Shown here one piece after another: positions 35,639 to 45,800 of a DNA stretch of 64,000 nt (position 1 is the first letter of the stretch; every line of letters starts with the position of its first letter). The position numbers were made by a program, and so were the translations under genes. The notes beneath the pieces were generated by a model. The model was given only the letters and a program-made list of their open reading frames with translations, made no database searches and was not told the origin of the DNA. The stretch covers positions 1 through 64,000 of the forward strand of contig JAQEDR010000011.1 in assembly GCA_027669155.1 (NCBI GenBank), read 5' to 3'. The DNA comes from Peptoniphilaceae bacterium AM52-5BH. Its GTDB lineage: Bacteria > Bacillota > Clostridia > Tissierellales > Peptoniphilaceae.

Positions 35639-36663
35639 TAGTCTTCCTTTTCTTCCTCTTTCTTGAAGTGAGGATTTTTCTCCTTGATATATTCGTCATA
35701 AAGCTTATCATCTAGGACTATGTCGATTTCTCCTATCAGATTTTCTACATTTTCTTCCGTAAATTTCCTCTTAAATCTATAAAGTCCATCTGAATCATCA
35801 GCCTCAAAGACTCCTCCCATATCATAGTGGTCATAGCCTTTTTCTGCTGCATATTTTACTTCTTCGTAGTTTATCTGATAATTTTGTCCCATATCCTTGT
35901 GCTCATCACTTGAACCACCATAAAGAGCAAGGGCCCTATTTCCATAACAGATTAGCATAGATGAGCAAAGTGGAGTCTCGTCAAGATAAGAAACTGAAAG
36001 TCTAATCTCATCCTTATAGTTATCATAAAGAGCCTTGAAATACTCGTAAGGTCTGTGATTGATTCCAGCTCTTTCGGCAGTATCTACTACTTGCTTGTAT
36101 AGAATATCCACTCCCTCTTCTCCGACTTCTCTTGTCTCAATCCCGTCTCTGTAGGATTTTCTAGTGTGTTTTCTAGTATTTTTGGAGAAATTCTTGAAGA
36201 TCTCTTCACCATCTCTTCCGTCTATGTCTAGGACCATGTTAAGAAGAGGTTGAGATGAAGTAGTCTTATCGTGGCGGATTGTAATTCCGTTTTCTTCATA
36301 GAGCTTAACTAAATCCTCATCCATACGAACTAATGGGTCGATACGAAGGAGGAAGCCGTCGTTTTCCTTGGCAAAAGCACTTGCTTCATCGATTAATTCC
36401 TTCACCAATTCTATATCTCTTAGGTCACAGACAGGTCCTCTCGTAGCATAGAAGAAGTTCTTGCCGACCTTGCCATCTCTTATATATATAACTGAAAGGG
36501 CTCCCTTGATTTCGCCATCTTCTTCCACATAGAAGTAGACGCTTTCCCAATTAGCCTTGATATTCGCCCAGCGCATATCCTGCATAAAGTTGCCATATGG
36601 CGAATTCTTGATAAAATCATTGTATTTTTTAACTAAGTCCTTGTTGTTTTTATCTAAAATCAT
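35638..36663 (-). CDS. femX: FemAB-family peptidoglycan bridge aminoacyltransferase
   Basis: A 341-residue FemX/FemAB-type enzyme with two GNAT-like domains: YGNFMQDMRWANIKANWES (about 18-36) and YDHYDMGGVFEADD near 295-308 are family hallmarks. It would add the first amino acid of the interpeptide bridge to the lipid II lysine using aminoacyl-tRNA. First gene of an operon with the three ABC-system genes, behind a strong promoter. The link suggests the ABC system also serves the envelope. Confidence 0.88.
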   Translation of the reverse strand: MILDKNNKDLVKKYNDFIKNSPYGNFMQDMRWANIKANWESVYFYVEEDGEIKGALSVIYIRDGKVGKNFFYATRGPVCDLRDIELVKELIDEASAFAKENDGFLLRIDPLVRMDEDLVKLYEENGITIRHDKTTSSQPLLNMVLDIDGRDGEEIFKNFSKNTRKHTRKSYRDGIETREVGEEGVDILYKQVVDTAERAGINHRPYEYFKALYDNYKDEIRLSVSYLDETPLCSSMLICYGNRALALYGGSSDEHKDMGQNYQINYEEVKYAAEKGYDHYDMGGVFEADDSDGLYRFKRKFTEENVENLIGEIDIVLDDKLYDEYIKEKNPHFKKEEEKED

Positions 36664-36719
36664 ATTACTCTCTCTTTCACTTCAAATAACTGTTATGCTC
36701 CTAGCCATACATTTACTTA

Positions 36720-36748
36720 ATTATAACAGGAGCTAAGGTTTTTTTCAA
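36720..36748 (-). promoter_or_regulatory. Promoter of the femX-ABC operon
   Basis: On the minus strand TTGAAA (36748-36743), 17-base spacer, perfect TATAAT (36725-36720), 57 bases before the femX start. Confidence 0.75.
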
Positions 36749-36754
36749 TATATC

Positions 36755-37198
36755 CTATTGATAGATTAGTCTTCCCTCATCATAAAACCAGGTGATTTCT
36801 TGGAACTTTCCTTCATAAATCTCAAAAATCTTATCCATTGACTCAGAAAGCCCATCGCTTTTTTTCATATTATCATAAGAATCCCAGAAAAGCCTACCTT
36901 CCCTATTATTTTCGATAAGCTCTCCCTTAAAGTCACTTGTCCTAAAAAGAAACCCCATATCTCGCCTTCCTTCGACAATCCAAGTGATAAGACCAACAAG
37001 CTTAGGATTTTCGATATCGAGATTGGTCTCCTCCTTGGCCTCTCTAATTACAGAATCGGTAAGGCTCTCCCCCTCCTCGACCTTGCCTCCAGGAAAAGTA
37101 AGCCCCTCCCAGCCATATTTTTTGACCTTGTCAAGAACTAATACCTTATCATTTTCTTCATCACAAATCATAACCATATTCATTAATCTAGTCTGCAT
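36755..37198 (-). CDS. NUDIX hydrolase, MutT-like (8-oxo-dGTP diphosphatase type)
   Basis: A 147-residue NUDIX enzyme. The box is complete at residues 38-60: GKVEEGE...REAKEETNL, with the metal-binding Glu residues intact. FPGGK precedes it. Likely removes oxidised or non-canonical nucleoside triphosphates. GAGGG before the ATG. It ends just inside the femX promoter region; no terminator of its own is clear. Confidence 0.88.
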   Translation of the reverse strand: MQTRLMNMVMICDEENDKVLVLDKVKKYGWEGLTFPGGKVEEGESLTDSVIREAKEETNLDIENPKLVGLITWIVEGRRDMGFLFRTSDFKGELIENNREGRLFWDSYDNMKKSDGLSESMDKIFEIYEGKFQEITWFYDEGRLIYQ

Positions 37199-37337
37199 AA
37201 ACCCTCACTAACTTTAACTTCTCTTATTATTATATGTTATTTATAATTAAGTAAAAGTTTGTACAAAAAATTGGGCCATAAGGCCCATTGAATTAGGATT
37301 TTAGAAAATGATTTAGAAAGTCTTTAGGTGGTAAGGT

Positions 37338-37373
37338 AAAAGGCTATGAGTTTGAATGCTCACAGCCTTTTTT
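37338..37373. terminator. Terminator of the ABC exporter operon
   Basis: Stem AAGGCT-TGAG/CTCA-AGCCTT with A and T runs on both sides (37338-37373), 22 bases past the permease stop. Confidence 0.75.
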
Positions 37374-37394
37374 ATTTCTACTTAACATAAGATG

Positions 37395-39875
37395 TTATTC
37401 TAAACTTCTTATCCTATCTACAAGACTGTTTTGACTGTGCTTTTCATAGAATCTACCTGTAAATATTATCCCAATAATTATATTTACAAAATTTACAATG
37501 ATAAGTGGAATGATCACAAATTTATAGGAAGTCCACTTAGTTTCTTCCATAAAATCCATCAAGATAAATTTATCTACAAGAAGCATAATGATGAAAGAAA
37601 ATACTAAGCCACATAAAGAGTAAATCAAATTCTTTTTCACCAAATATTTTTTAATATTTTTCTTTGTCATTCCTATTGCTTCAAGAATTGATAAGTTAAC
37701 CATATTTCTCAAAATTTCAGTAGCAATAACATTTATAAAATTCAGTACAGATATTAAGAATAATACTATAGATAGACTGTAACCAGCAAATTCTATTAGG
37801 TTTTTGAATTCCATTGTAGATTTAATCTGAAGATCTCTTGAATCATAGGAAAAACCTGGTTCATTTTCAAAAGTTTTTAATAACTTATCAAAATTTACCT
37901 TTTCACTATCCGCCACATCAAATCCGTAGGACATTATACTTTGATCTCCTGTGAGCTCTTTATACTCATTCGGATTCATATAAATATATTCCAAACTTAA
38001 AGTAGGGCTTGATTCGTCGTTTATATCTTCCTTAACTACAGGGAAATATCTAAGTCCATTGGAAAAATTATATTCAACTTTTCCCATCACTTGGACTTCT
38101 TTTACCTTGTTTTTAAAATTTATCTTTATTTTATCGCCAGTTTTAAATGCTGATTTTTTATCTCCATATTCTCCTATTATAATATAATTTCCTGTTTGCC
38201 ATTTTTCTTTATCAAAGTCTCCATCAATAAATTTTTGTTTATTTATTAGAAACTCATCCATACCAAATAGAATTGGAGCAACTTTATGATCTTCTATTTT
38301 AATATCTTGATAATCGTACTCATAACCGTAGTAGTATAAGGATCCCCCACCTTTGAAACCTTTATGATTTTCTATTTCATCAATAAACTTTTTGTCAATT
38401 CCTTCTTCTCTACCTAAATACATATACCTAAAATATTTTGGACTTGCTATATTATAGTCCGTTACGATTACATCAGAAATCCCTTTTTCTAAATCAATAT
38501 TGCCGGTATAAGTTAAAACGCTATTTAAAATAACTGCAGATAGGCTAATAGAAAGAACTATCGATATAAATCTAAATTTATTGGAGAAAACCTCTCTTCT
38601 AGCAAGCTTTCCTAGATAAATATCCTCGCTATTATATTTATTTTTTATCGTAGTTTCATTGTATCTTGTGGCATCAATTGGAGAAACTTTTGCTGCGAAC
38701 CTAGCTGGCCTCATAACTGATAAAAATACTGTAAGCAAAGTAAATGCTGTTGAAAATATGATAATTAAAATTATTACTGCGGGTGATAATTTTACATCCG
38801 TTAACATCTCATTATTTGCAAATATTTTATTTAAAATAATTTTACCGATAGAAATACCTACTATATCACCAACTATTATTGATGGAAGGGAGGCTGCTAA
38901 AGACTCTAGATGAACAAGCCTTTTAATTTGTGGCTTTGTCATTCCAATTGTTTTTAAAAGTCCCAGGAGTTTAATATCTTCATTTACGGATATCTTGAAA
39001 ATATTGTTTATTATTAAGTATCCTGCGACCATTACCAAAATCAAAAAAGCTAAGTATGGTAGAAATGCATTAAAATCAAAACTATTATCACCAGATAAAA
39101 GATAGGCAAAGTTTACACCGATCCTTATTTCCTTGTCGGATAAATTTCCAGGGTCCTCTACAACTTTATAACCATTTCTCTCTGCAATTTTTAAAAGCTT
39201 ATCCCTTATCATAAAGGAATTCTTTAGCATTACTTCCACGTCATTATTATTTTCTGGAAGATATAATTTTTCTACATAAGCTTTCGATAAATAGATTTGA
39301 CCTATACCGACATTGGAATCAATAGGACTTTGAAAAGTTCCAGATATAATAAATTTATCACTTTTCTTTTCGATAATCTCTCCAATATAAGGTTTTTCTA
39401 TTTTAAAAGGAACTTCTATTTCTTCTCCTATTTCACCCTTATAAGCTAATTTTTTAGCAGTGGCTATATCAATAAAAACTTCATTTTCTTTTTCTGGAAA
39501 CTTCCCCTTAACTTTTTCTATTAGAGACCATTCAAATCCTTTTTTATCCATATAAGATAGTTCCGCACTTACTTTTTCATCATCAAGGGTCCCAACTTTC
39601 TTTCTTACTGAAAAATCCTTTATATCCTTATCCTGGGTTAATATTTCTATATCTTCGTCAGAAGTATCTTTAAAAGAACCATGGCTGATTGTTCCAATAG
39701 TTTTCATTGTTTGGGTTTCCATGCTTTTTCCTAAACCTAAGGCTACAGAAAACAGACTTGTAAATAGTATAGAAGTCAAAGCAATTGCTAATAAGAGAAT
39801 ATTTCTCCTGCTTTTATTAGCATTTAAAATATTTTTTGCAAGACCCCTTATATAAGCTTTATTTTTGACTTTCAT
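37395..39875 (-). CDS. Large FtsX-type ABC permease
   Basis: An 826-residue permease with two FtsX-like units: helix near 26-46, a large extracytoplasmic part (about 50-270), three helices (about 270-400), then a second extracytoplasmic part (about 450-670) and three final helices. Cytoplasmic RxxFxNKFRF-type segments border the helices. Start moved from 39896 to ATG 39875, which has GGTGGG in front and gives [13 protein letters not shown]. Overlaps its ATPase by 17 bases. With the upstream two-component system it resembles antimicrobial-peptide sensing/export modules. Confidence 0.82.
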   Translation of the reverse strand: MKVKNKAYIRGLAKNILNANKSRRNILLLAIALTSILFTSLFSVALGLGKSMETQTMKTIGTISHGSFKDTSDEDIEILTQDKDIKDFSVRKKVGTLDDEKVSAELSYMDKKGFEWSLIEKVKGKFPEKENEVFIDIATAKKLAYKGEIGEEIEVPFKIEKPYIGEIIEKKSDKFIISGTFQSPIDSNVGIGQIYLSKAYVEKLYLPENNNDVEVMLKNSFMIRDKLLKIAERNGYKVVEDPGNLSDKEIRIGVNFAYLLSGDNSFDFNAFLPYLAFLILVMVAGYLIINNIFKISVNEDIKLLGLLKTIGMTKPQIKRLVHLESLAASLPSIIVGDIVGISIGKIILNKIFANNEMLTDVKLSPAVIILIIIFSTAFTLLTVFLSVMRPARFAAKVSPIDATRYNETTIKNKYNSEDIYLGKLARREVFSNKFRFISIVLSISLSAVILNSVLTYTGNIDLEKGISDVIVTDYNIASPKYFRYMYLGREEGIDKKFIDEIENHKGFKGGGSLYYYGYEYDYQDIKIEDHKVAPILFGMDEFLINKQKFIDGDFDKEKWQTGNYIIIGEYGDKKSAFKTGDKIKINFKNKVKEVQVMGKVEYNFSNGLRYFPVVKEDINDESSPTLSLEYIYMNPNEYKELTGDQSIMSYGFDVADSEKVNFDKLLKTFENEPGFSYDSRDLQIKSTMEFKNLIEFAGYSLSIVLFLISVLNFINVIATEILRNMVNLSILEAIGMTKKNIKKYLVKKNLIYSLCGLVFSFIIMLLVDKFILMDFMEETKWTSYKFVIIPLIIVNFVNIIIGIIFTGRFYEKHSQNSLVDRIRSLE

Positions 39876-40536
39876 TATTTCCCACCAGCCTTCCATCTTC
39901 TATTCTTAGAGTTTTTTCTGCAGCTTGAGCGACAGCATCATCGTGAGTAATCATAAGAATAGTATTTCCAAGCTCTTTATTAATCTTTTTTAGTAAGTAA
40001 ACAACTTGGGAAGAAGATTTTGAATCTAAATTTCCTGTAGGTTCGTCAGCTAGAATTAAAGATGGTTTGGTAACCAAGGCTCTTGCTATGGCAACTCTTT
40101 GTTGCTGTCCACCTGATAATTCATTTGGCATTTTATATTTTTGACCTTCTATCTCAAGTATATCTATTACAGAATCAACATATTTTTTATCTACCGCATC
40201 CCCATCTAGACCAAAGGGAATAATTATATTCTCATATACATTTAGCATTGGCAAAAGATTATATGCTTGAAAGACAAAACCGATATTTCTTCTCCTAAAA
40301 ATGGTTCTCTCATCATCCTTTAAAGCATAAATGTCGATATCATCAATTAAAACTTTTCCACTTGTAGGATAATCAAGTCCTCCTAGTAAATGTAAAAGGG
40401 TTGATTTCCCTGATCCAGATGCTCCTATTATAGAAATAAATTCTCCTTTTTCCACATCGAAAGATACTCCATCAAGAGCTCTTACTTCCACGTCATTTGT
40501 TTTATAATATCTTTTTAAATTTTCTACTTTTAACAT
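39859..40536 (-). CDS. ABC ATPase of the two-component-linked exporter
   Basis: A 225-residue ATPase: Walker [35 protein letters not shown]. The longest frame starts at a GTG at 40545, but ATG 40536 is better spaced from GAGGTG, giving [12 protein letters not shown]. Likely controlled by the response regulator encoded upstream, whose probable sites lie at 40574-40613. Confidence 0.88.
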   Translation of the reverse strand: MLKVENLKRYYKTNDVEVRALDGVSFDVEKGEFISIIGASGSGKSTLLHLLGGLDYPTSGKVLIDDIDIYALKDDERTIFRRRNIGFVFQAYNLLPMLNVYENIIIPFGLDGDAVDKKYVDSVIDILEIEGQKYKMPNELSGGQQQRVAIARALVTKPSLILADEPTGNLDSKSSSQVVYLLKKINKELGNTILMITHDDAVAQAAEKTLRIEDGRLVGNNESQK

Positions 40537-40573
40537 ATCTATCACCTCTTTACATTTAATATAACACTTATAT

Positions 40574-40613
40574 CTTACAAAGTACTTACAAGACTTCTTA
40601 CAGTTTTGTAAGA
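40574..40613 (-). promoter_or_regulatory. Probable response-regulator operator of the ABC genes
   Basis: Three TGTAAG direct repeats on the minus strand (40602-40597, 40590-40585, 40579-40574), spaced 12 and 11 bases apart start to start, the helical phase used by OmpR-type dimers. A fourth, inverted copy makes a palindrome TCTTACA/TGTAAGA with a four-base centre (40596-40613). TTATATT, a possible -10, follows. Located between the kinase and ATPase genes. Confidence 0.5.
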
Positions 40614-40624
40614 AAAAAGACTTC

Positions 40625-41497
40625 TCACAAGGGGAAGTCTACTGAAAATTTTATTCTATTTTCGTCCAAAGACGCTCTTATATTTCCACCATGTTTTTCT
40701 ATAATTTCTCTGGCTATAAATAGACCTAAACCCAAACCATCCTTGGAAACTGAATTTTTTCCTCTATAAAATCTTTCAAATATCTTTGGCAAAATTTCTT
40801 CTGATAAGTCTTTGCACTCATTTTCTATGTCTAGATTATAGTTTAGGTAAGATTTATAAACTGAAATATTAATAGTAGAACCATTTGGCGAGTATTTTAT
40901 AGCATTATCTACTAGATTGTGAATGGCCTCTTTAAGCCATCTTTCATCCAAATTGAAAATTAAGTCTTCGTCTTTTAAATTTATGCTTATACATTTTTCA
41001 TCCAATATTACTTTAAATTCTCTCAAAACATCTTCTACTATGTCTTTTAAATTTGCTTGATGTTTTTGTAAAGAAATAATATCGGATTCAAGCCTAGAAG
41101 ATTTTACTAGGTTTTGTATTAAAAATTCTAGTTTATTAAGCTCATACTTTATAATTTCAAGATACTCTTCTTTGGGATCATCTTCTAAAAGACTAATATA
41201 TAAAGAAAGGTTGGTAATGGGTGTCTTGGTTTGATGTGATATATCTGCTATTAAATCTTTTGTTTTATTTTTTTCTGTACTTATCTTCTTTTCTTTTACT
41301 TGATTTGAATATAGAAATTTAATGAGTTTTGATTTTATTTTAGATAATTCCTTTTCATCAAATTCTGTAATTTCTAAATTTCCATTCAAAGCCCTATCAA
41401 CATAGTCTGAGAGCTCACTCATTTCACTTCTCAAGACAATATATTTATATAAAATAATTCCAATTATAAGAACTAAAAGACCTACTAAAACTGCCAT
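40625..41497 (-). CDS. Sensor histidine kinase with minimal sensor
   Basis: A 290-residue kinase with one N-terminal helix (about 3-20), no sizeable outer domain, a dimerisation domain with the phosphorylated His88 in DISHQTKTP, and an ATPase domain with the N box (HNLVDNAIKYS), GLGLGLFIA and G boxes. The tiny sensor suggests that stimulus detection depends on the partner ABC transporter, as known for Bce-type kinases. Overlaps the regulator gene by 13 bases. Confidence 0.88.
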   Translation of the reverse strand: MAVLVGLLVLIIGIILYKYIVLRSEMSELSDYVDRALNGNLEITEFDEKELSKIKSKLIKFLYSNQVKEKKISTEKNKTKDLIADISHQTKTPITNLSLYISLLEDDPKEEYLEIIKYELNKLEFLIQNLVKSSRLESDIISLQKHQANLKDIVEDVLREFKVILDEKCISINLKDEDLIFNLDERWLKEAIHNLVDNAIKYSPNGSTINISVYKSYLNYNLDIENECKDLSEEILPKIFERFYRGKNSVSKDGLGLGLFIAREIIEKHGGNIRASLDENRIKFSVDFPL

Positions 41498-42138
41498 TTA
41501 TATCCAACTCCAAAGACTGTTTCTATTGGGTCATAGGGTTTTAATTTATTTCTTATCCTAAAAATGTTGACACTAAGAGTATTCTGGTCGATAAATTTAT
41601 CATCTATTCCCCAAACAAAATCAAATAATAATTCTTTAGTAATAACTTGAGACTTGTTTTTTATCAGATAATATAAAATTTTTGTCTCTGTCCTTGTGAG
41701 ATCTATGTTTTTATTATCTACATAGAAAGTATTTTCATTGAAATTAAAATCTAGACCATCTTTCTTATAAAGATTTAAATCACTAGACACTATTTTTTCA
41801 AAGGCTCTTTTTATCTTTGCTTCTAAGATTCCCAAGGAAAAAGGTTTTGTTAGATAGTCGTCTGCCCCTAAATTTATGGCTGAAATTATATATGCTTCTA
41901 GATCTATAGCAGATAAAACTATAATAGGAATTGACGAAGTTTGTCTGGTATATTTTATTATTTCAAGACCATCTCCATCTGGTAAGTTCATATCGAGTAA
42001 AATCAAGTCACTATCTCCAATAAAATTTTTAGCCTCGCTAATTGTGCTTACAGAAAAAACTCCATAATCTTTTTTGAGAGCTATAGAAAGTCCTTTATTT
42101 AAATTTTTGTCATCTTCAATTATTAGTATTTTCTTCAA
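41485..42138 (-). CDS. OmpR/PhoB-family response regulator
   Basis: A 217-residue regulator: receiver domain with D49 in LLDMNLPDG, acidic pocket IIEDD, Lys in DYLTKP; winged-helix DNA-binding domain at 125-217 with TRTETKILYYL and the recognition helix region QNTLSVNIFRIRNKL. First gene of the regulator-kinase-ATPase-permease array; activates presumably the ABC genes. Confidence 0.9.
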   Translation of the reverse strand: MKKILIIEDDKNLNKGLSIALKKDYGVFSVSTISEAKNFIGDSDLILLDMNLPDGDGLEIIKYTRQTSSIPIIVLSAIDLEAYIISAINLGADDYLTKPFSLGILEAKIKRAFEKIVSSDLNLYKKDGLDFNFNENTFYVDNKNIDLTRTETKILYYLIKNKSQVITKELLFDFVWGIDDKFIDQNTLSVNIFRIRNKLKPYDPIETVFGVGYKWQF

Positions 42139-42164
42139 TTAATTTTTCTCCATTATTTATAAAA

Positions 42165-42398
42165 TTAAATATAGTTTTCCTTTTTCTTTTTTCTTTCAAA
42201 CGTTTCAAACACTAAAACTTTTTGTACTTTCTCTGACCTTCCATTTAAATCTAAAGTTATTTTTCCATTATTCAATTCTAAATTACCCGACACAGCCTTA
42301 TCAGATAGAATCCCATCATCTAAAAGTAACTCATTTCAAGAAATAGCCCGCTTCCCTTTTAATATATTTTTATTATCTAGTCTGTACGAATCTAGCAT
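42165..42398 (-). pseudogene. Small gene interrupted by an in-frame TGA
   Basis: GGAAGG precedes an ATG at 42398 whose frame runs 77 codons to TAA at 42165 with a single in-frame TGA at codon 21, between AIS and NELLLDDG. The downstream part is clearly coding-like (SGNLELNNGKITLDLNGR, then VLVFETFERKKKKENYI). No family recognised. TGA reads as stop elsewhere in this window, so this is most likely a nonsense mutation. The rest of 42399-42740 is A+T-rich with a 16-base dyad at 42445-42460 and nothing else recognisable. Confidence 0.5.
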
Positions 42399-42739
42399 CA
42401 CAAAATTCCTTCCAATATTTAATAAATACACTCTAATTCACTAGTGTAGTAAATACTACAGTTTACACATAGTTTAAGTAGTCAGTTTCTAAAAATTTTT
42501 ATACTTCTCAAATCCAAGTATTTTAGAATATGTCAATTAATATTCTTCTTATGAATTATTATATCATTCATAATCAAAGAAAGAACAGCCCTATAAAAAA
42601 AGAGCTTTATATATCTATTTTATTATATACTATTTGAAAATATTTTTAATTTATATTTACATGGTAATATCAGCTTTATCTATTTTGATATAGATCTCAA
42701 TAATACTATAAAAACACAAAAATTATATACACATGATTG

Positions 42740-42791
42740 GATACGCAAACAATTTAGATCCATTTCAGCTTATATAGGGATCTACATATAA
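42740..42791 (+). pseudogene. Relic of a serine recombinase C-terminus
   Basis: About 50 bases match the last codons of the recombinase pseudogene at 6938-7529, up to and including the shared ACATATAAAAATCGGCACAA junction with its terminator. Encodes a KQ....YIGIYI-like end. All else of the gene is lost. Confidence 0.55.
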
Positions 42792-42828
42792 AAATCGGCA
42801 CAAAGTTTAATACCTTTATGCCGACTTA
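42791..42828. terminator. Bidirectional terminator, now ending ileS
   Basis: Stem AATCGGCA / TGCCGACTT with an inner AAAG/CTTT stem, nearly identical to 7531-7564. On the minus strand it has a TTTTTATATG tail 55 bases past the ileS stop. Confidence 0.75.
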
Positions 42829-42882
42829 ATTTAATCAGTTTTAATGAATCTGCTCCATATTTAAGAGCAACTCATCCTAAAT

Positions 42883-45800
42883 TTATAATCTCTCAAGCTC
42901 AATTTTAACTTTCTTATCGTTTAGTTCGATTTCTTCGCTTGCAAGGTCTTTTCTTTCGAACTTATCTGCTAGGGTTTCTTTTGTTATTTCTTCTTTGAAT
43001 TTCTCTAGAGATTTGTTTAGTTCTTCGTCTGCTTGGTAGTAGATATTGATTCTATCTGTTACTTCAAATCCACTATCTTTTCTCATATTTTGAACCTTGG
43101 AGGTAAATTCTCTCGCATATCCCTCATCACGGAGGTCTTCGGTAATTTCTGTATCGAGTATTACGAAGACATTGCCGTCCATTTCTACATCGAATCCTTC
43201 TTTGGCAGATATTCTTATATCTAGATAGTCTTTTGTGACTTGGTAGGTTTCATCTCCTAGGGTGATTTCTTGAGGTTTTTCTTCAACAGCTTCTATGAAT
43301 TCTTTGGCATCGGTGGATGCTAGGAATTTGGCGAAGTCGTTGACCTTAGATTGGAAGATTCTTCCTACTACTCTAAAGTCTGGTTTTAGGAAGTAGTCCA
43401 TGAAGTCTGATAGGTCGTCTTCAAAGTCGACATCCTTTATGTTTAGCTCTTCCTTAACTAGGCCTGTAAGGTCTGAGATTTTTTCCTTGTAGGCTCCGTC
43501 TACTATGATTTTGGCTAGAGGTTGACGAACCTTGATTGATTCTTTCTCTCTTGAAGCCCTACCTAGGTTTACGATTTTCCTTACAAGGTCCATGCTTTCT
43601 TCAAGTTCAGTATCTATCATTGTCTCATCTGCCTTAGGAAGGAGACTTGTATGAACTGTCTTTTCTCCTGTAAGTGATCTGTAGACTTCTTCAGCTATAA
43701 ATGGTGTGATTGGAGCTATGAGCTTGGATATTGTAAGGATTGCATCAAATGTAGTCTTGTACACTGCTTTCTTGCTATCTGTAAGCTCTGAGTTCCAGAA
43801 TCTCTTTCTGTTTCTTCTGATGTACCAGTTTGATAGATCTTCTACTACGAAGTCTGAAATCATGTGAACTACCTTGTTGTAGTCAAAGGCGTCCATTGCT
43901 TCTGTGTAGTTTTTGATTAGGGTATTTAGTTTGGAATATAGCCATTTATCTATTTTTTCAAGTTTTAGGTCGGTAAAGCCTGCTATTTCCTCAGCACTTA
44001 GTTTGTCTGTTTCAGCGTAGAGGCCGAAGAAGTTGTAGACATTTTCAAATGTTCTAAAGAAGTTATTTTTAACTTCGATTAGACCCTTTTCATCAAACTT
44101 AGTTTGCATCCATGGTGGAGATACATAAAGTGAGTAGAATCTTACGGCATCTGCCCCGTATTTATCAAAGAGGGCGAATGGGTCTAGGGTGTTTCCTTTG
44201 GATTTACTCATCTTTTGGCCATTCTTATCTACAACAAGGTCATTTACAAGGACATTTTTGTAAGGAGCCTTGCCTGTTGTGATTGTAGATATTGCCATTA
44301 GTGAGTAGAACCAGCCCCTAGTTTGGTCAATTCCTTCACAGATAAAGTCTGCTGGGAAGTATTCTTCAAAGTCATCTTTGTGTTCAAATGGATAGTGAAG
44401 TTGGGCAAATGGCATTGCTCCAGAGTCAAACCAAACGTCGATTACATCAGGAACCCTGTGCATGGTGCCCCCGCACTTATCACATTTGATAGATACATTA
44501 TCTACATATGGTCTGTGAAGCTCTATATCTTCTGATATGTCTTCGCTTGCACGTTCCTTTAGTTCTGCTCTTGATCCAACTGTATCTGTGTGGCCGCATT
44601 CGTCACATTTCCAGATATTTAGTGGAGTTCCCCAGTATCTTGACCTAGATATAGCCCAGTCTTTTACGTTTTCGAGCCAGTTTCCAAATCTCTTGTCCCC
44701 TATAGTTTGTGGGTACCAGTTTACGCTTTTGTTGTTTTCTACCATGGCATCTGAGAACTTGCTCATTTCTATATACCAAGATGGTTTTGCATAATATACT
44801 AGTGGGGTATGGCATCTCCAGCAGTGTGGGTAGTTGTGCTCTATAGTTTGTTTGTTAAATACCTTGCCTTCTTCTTGGAGGTGTCTCCAGATTTTTTCGT
44901 TGGTATCGAAGATAAATTCGCCCTTCCAAGGAGTTTCTGTAAAGCATCCTTCAAGGTCAACTGGTTGGACAAAGGCAAGTCCGTATTTTCTTCCGATTTG
45001 ATAGTCGTCCTCACCAAAGGCTGGAGCGGAGTGAACTATACCTGTACCATCTTCTGCAGAAACGTAGTCGGCAAGGGTTACGATAAAGGCCTTATCATCT
45101 CCTACATTTACATATGGCATAAGTTGTTCGTATTTCCAATATTCCATATCCTTACCTGGGAATTCTTCTACGACTTCGTAGTCTCTTTCTCCCATAAGCT
45201 TTTCAGCTAGCGATTTAGCACAGTAATAGTAGGAATCTTCCTCTGCTACGTAAAGCTTAACATAAGTTAGCTCTGGATGAACTGATAGGGCCACGTTTGA
45301 TGGAAGGGTCCATGGAGTTGTAGTCCATGCTAGGAAGTACTCGTTGTCAGTTCCCTTTTTCTTAAACTTAACTGTAAGGGTGATGGTCTTATCCATTTGG
45401 TAACCTTGGGCAACCTCGTGGCTTGCAAGACCTGTACCACAACGTGGACAGTATGGCATAACCTTGGCTCCCTCGTAGATGTAGCCGTTTTTAAAGGCCT
45501 TATCTAGTAGGTACCACTCAGTTTCTACATAGTCGTTATCCATTGTGACATAAGGATCGTCCATGTTGTAGAGGTAGGCCATCCTGTCTGACATCTCTCT
45601 CCATTGGTCGGAGTATTTCCAAACAGATTCCTTACATAGCTTGTTGAACTTTTCGATTCCATATTCTTCTATGTCGTTTTTGTCATGAAAGCCTAGAGTC
45701 TTTTCTACTTCTATTTCTACAGGAAGACCGTGGGTGTCCCAGCCTGCCTTTTTTAGGACCTTGTAGCCTTGCATGTTTTTGTATCTGCTTGTCATATCCT

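Noticed and set aside
42165..42398. TGA read as Trp or selenocysteine
   Set aside because: TGA is used as a normal stop by other genes in the window (for example the aldolase at 20404), and no SECIS-like hairpin follows the codon.
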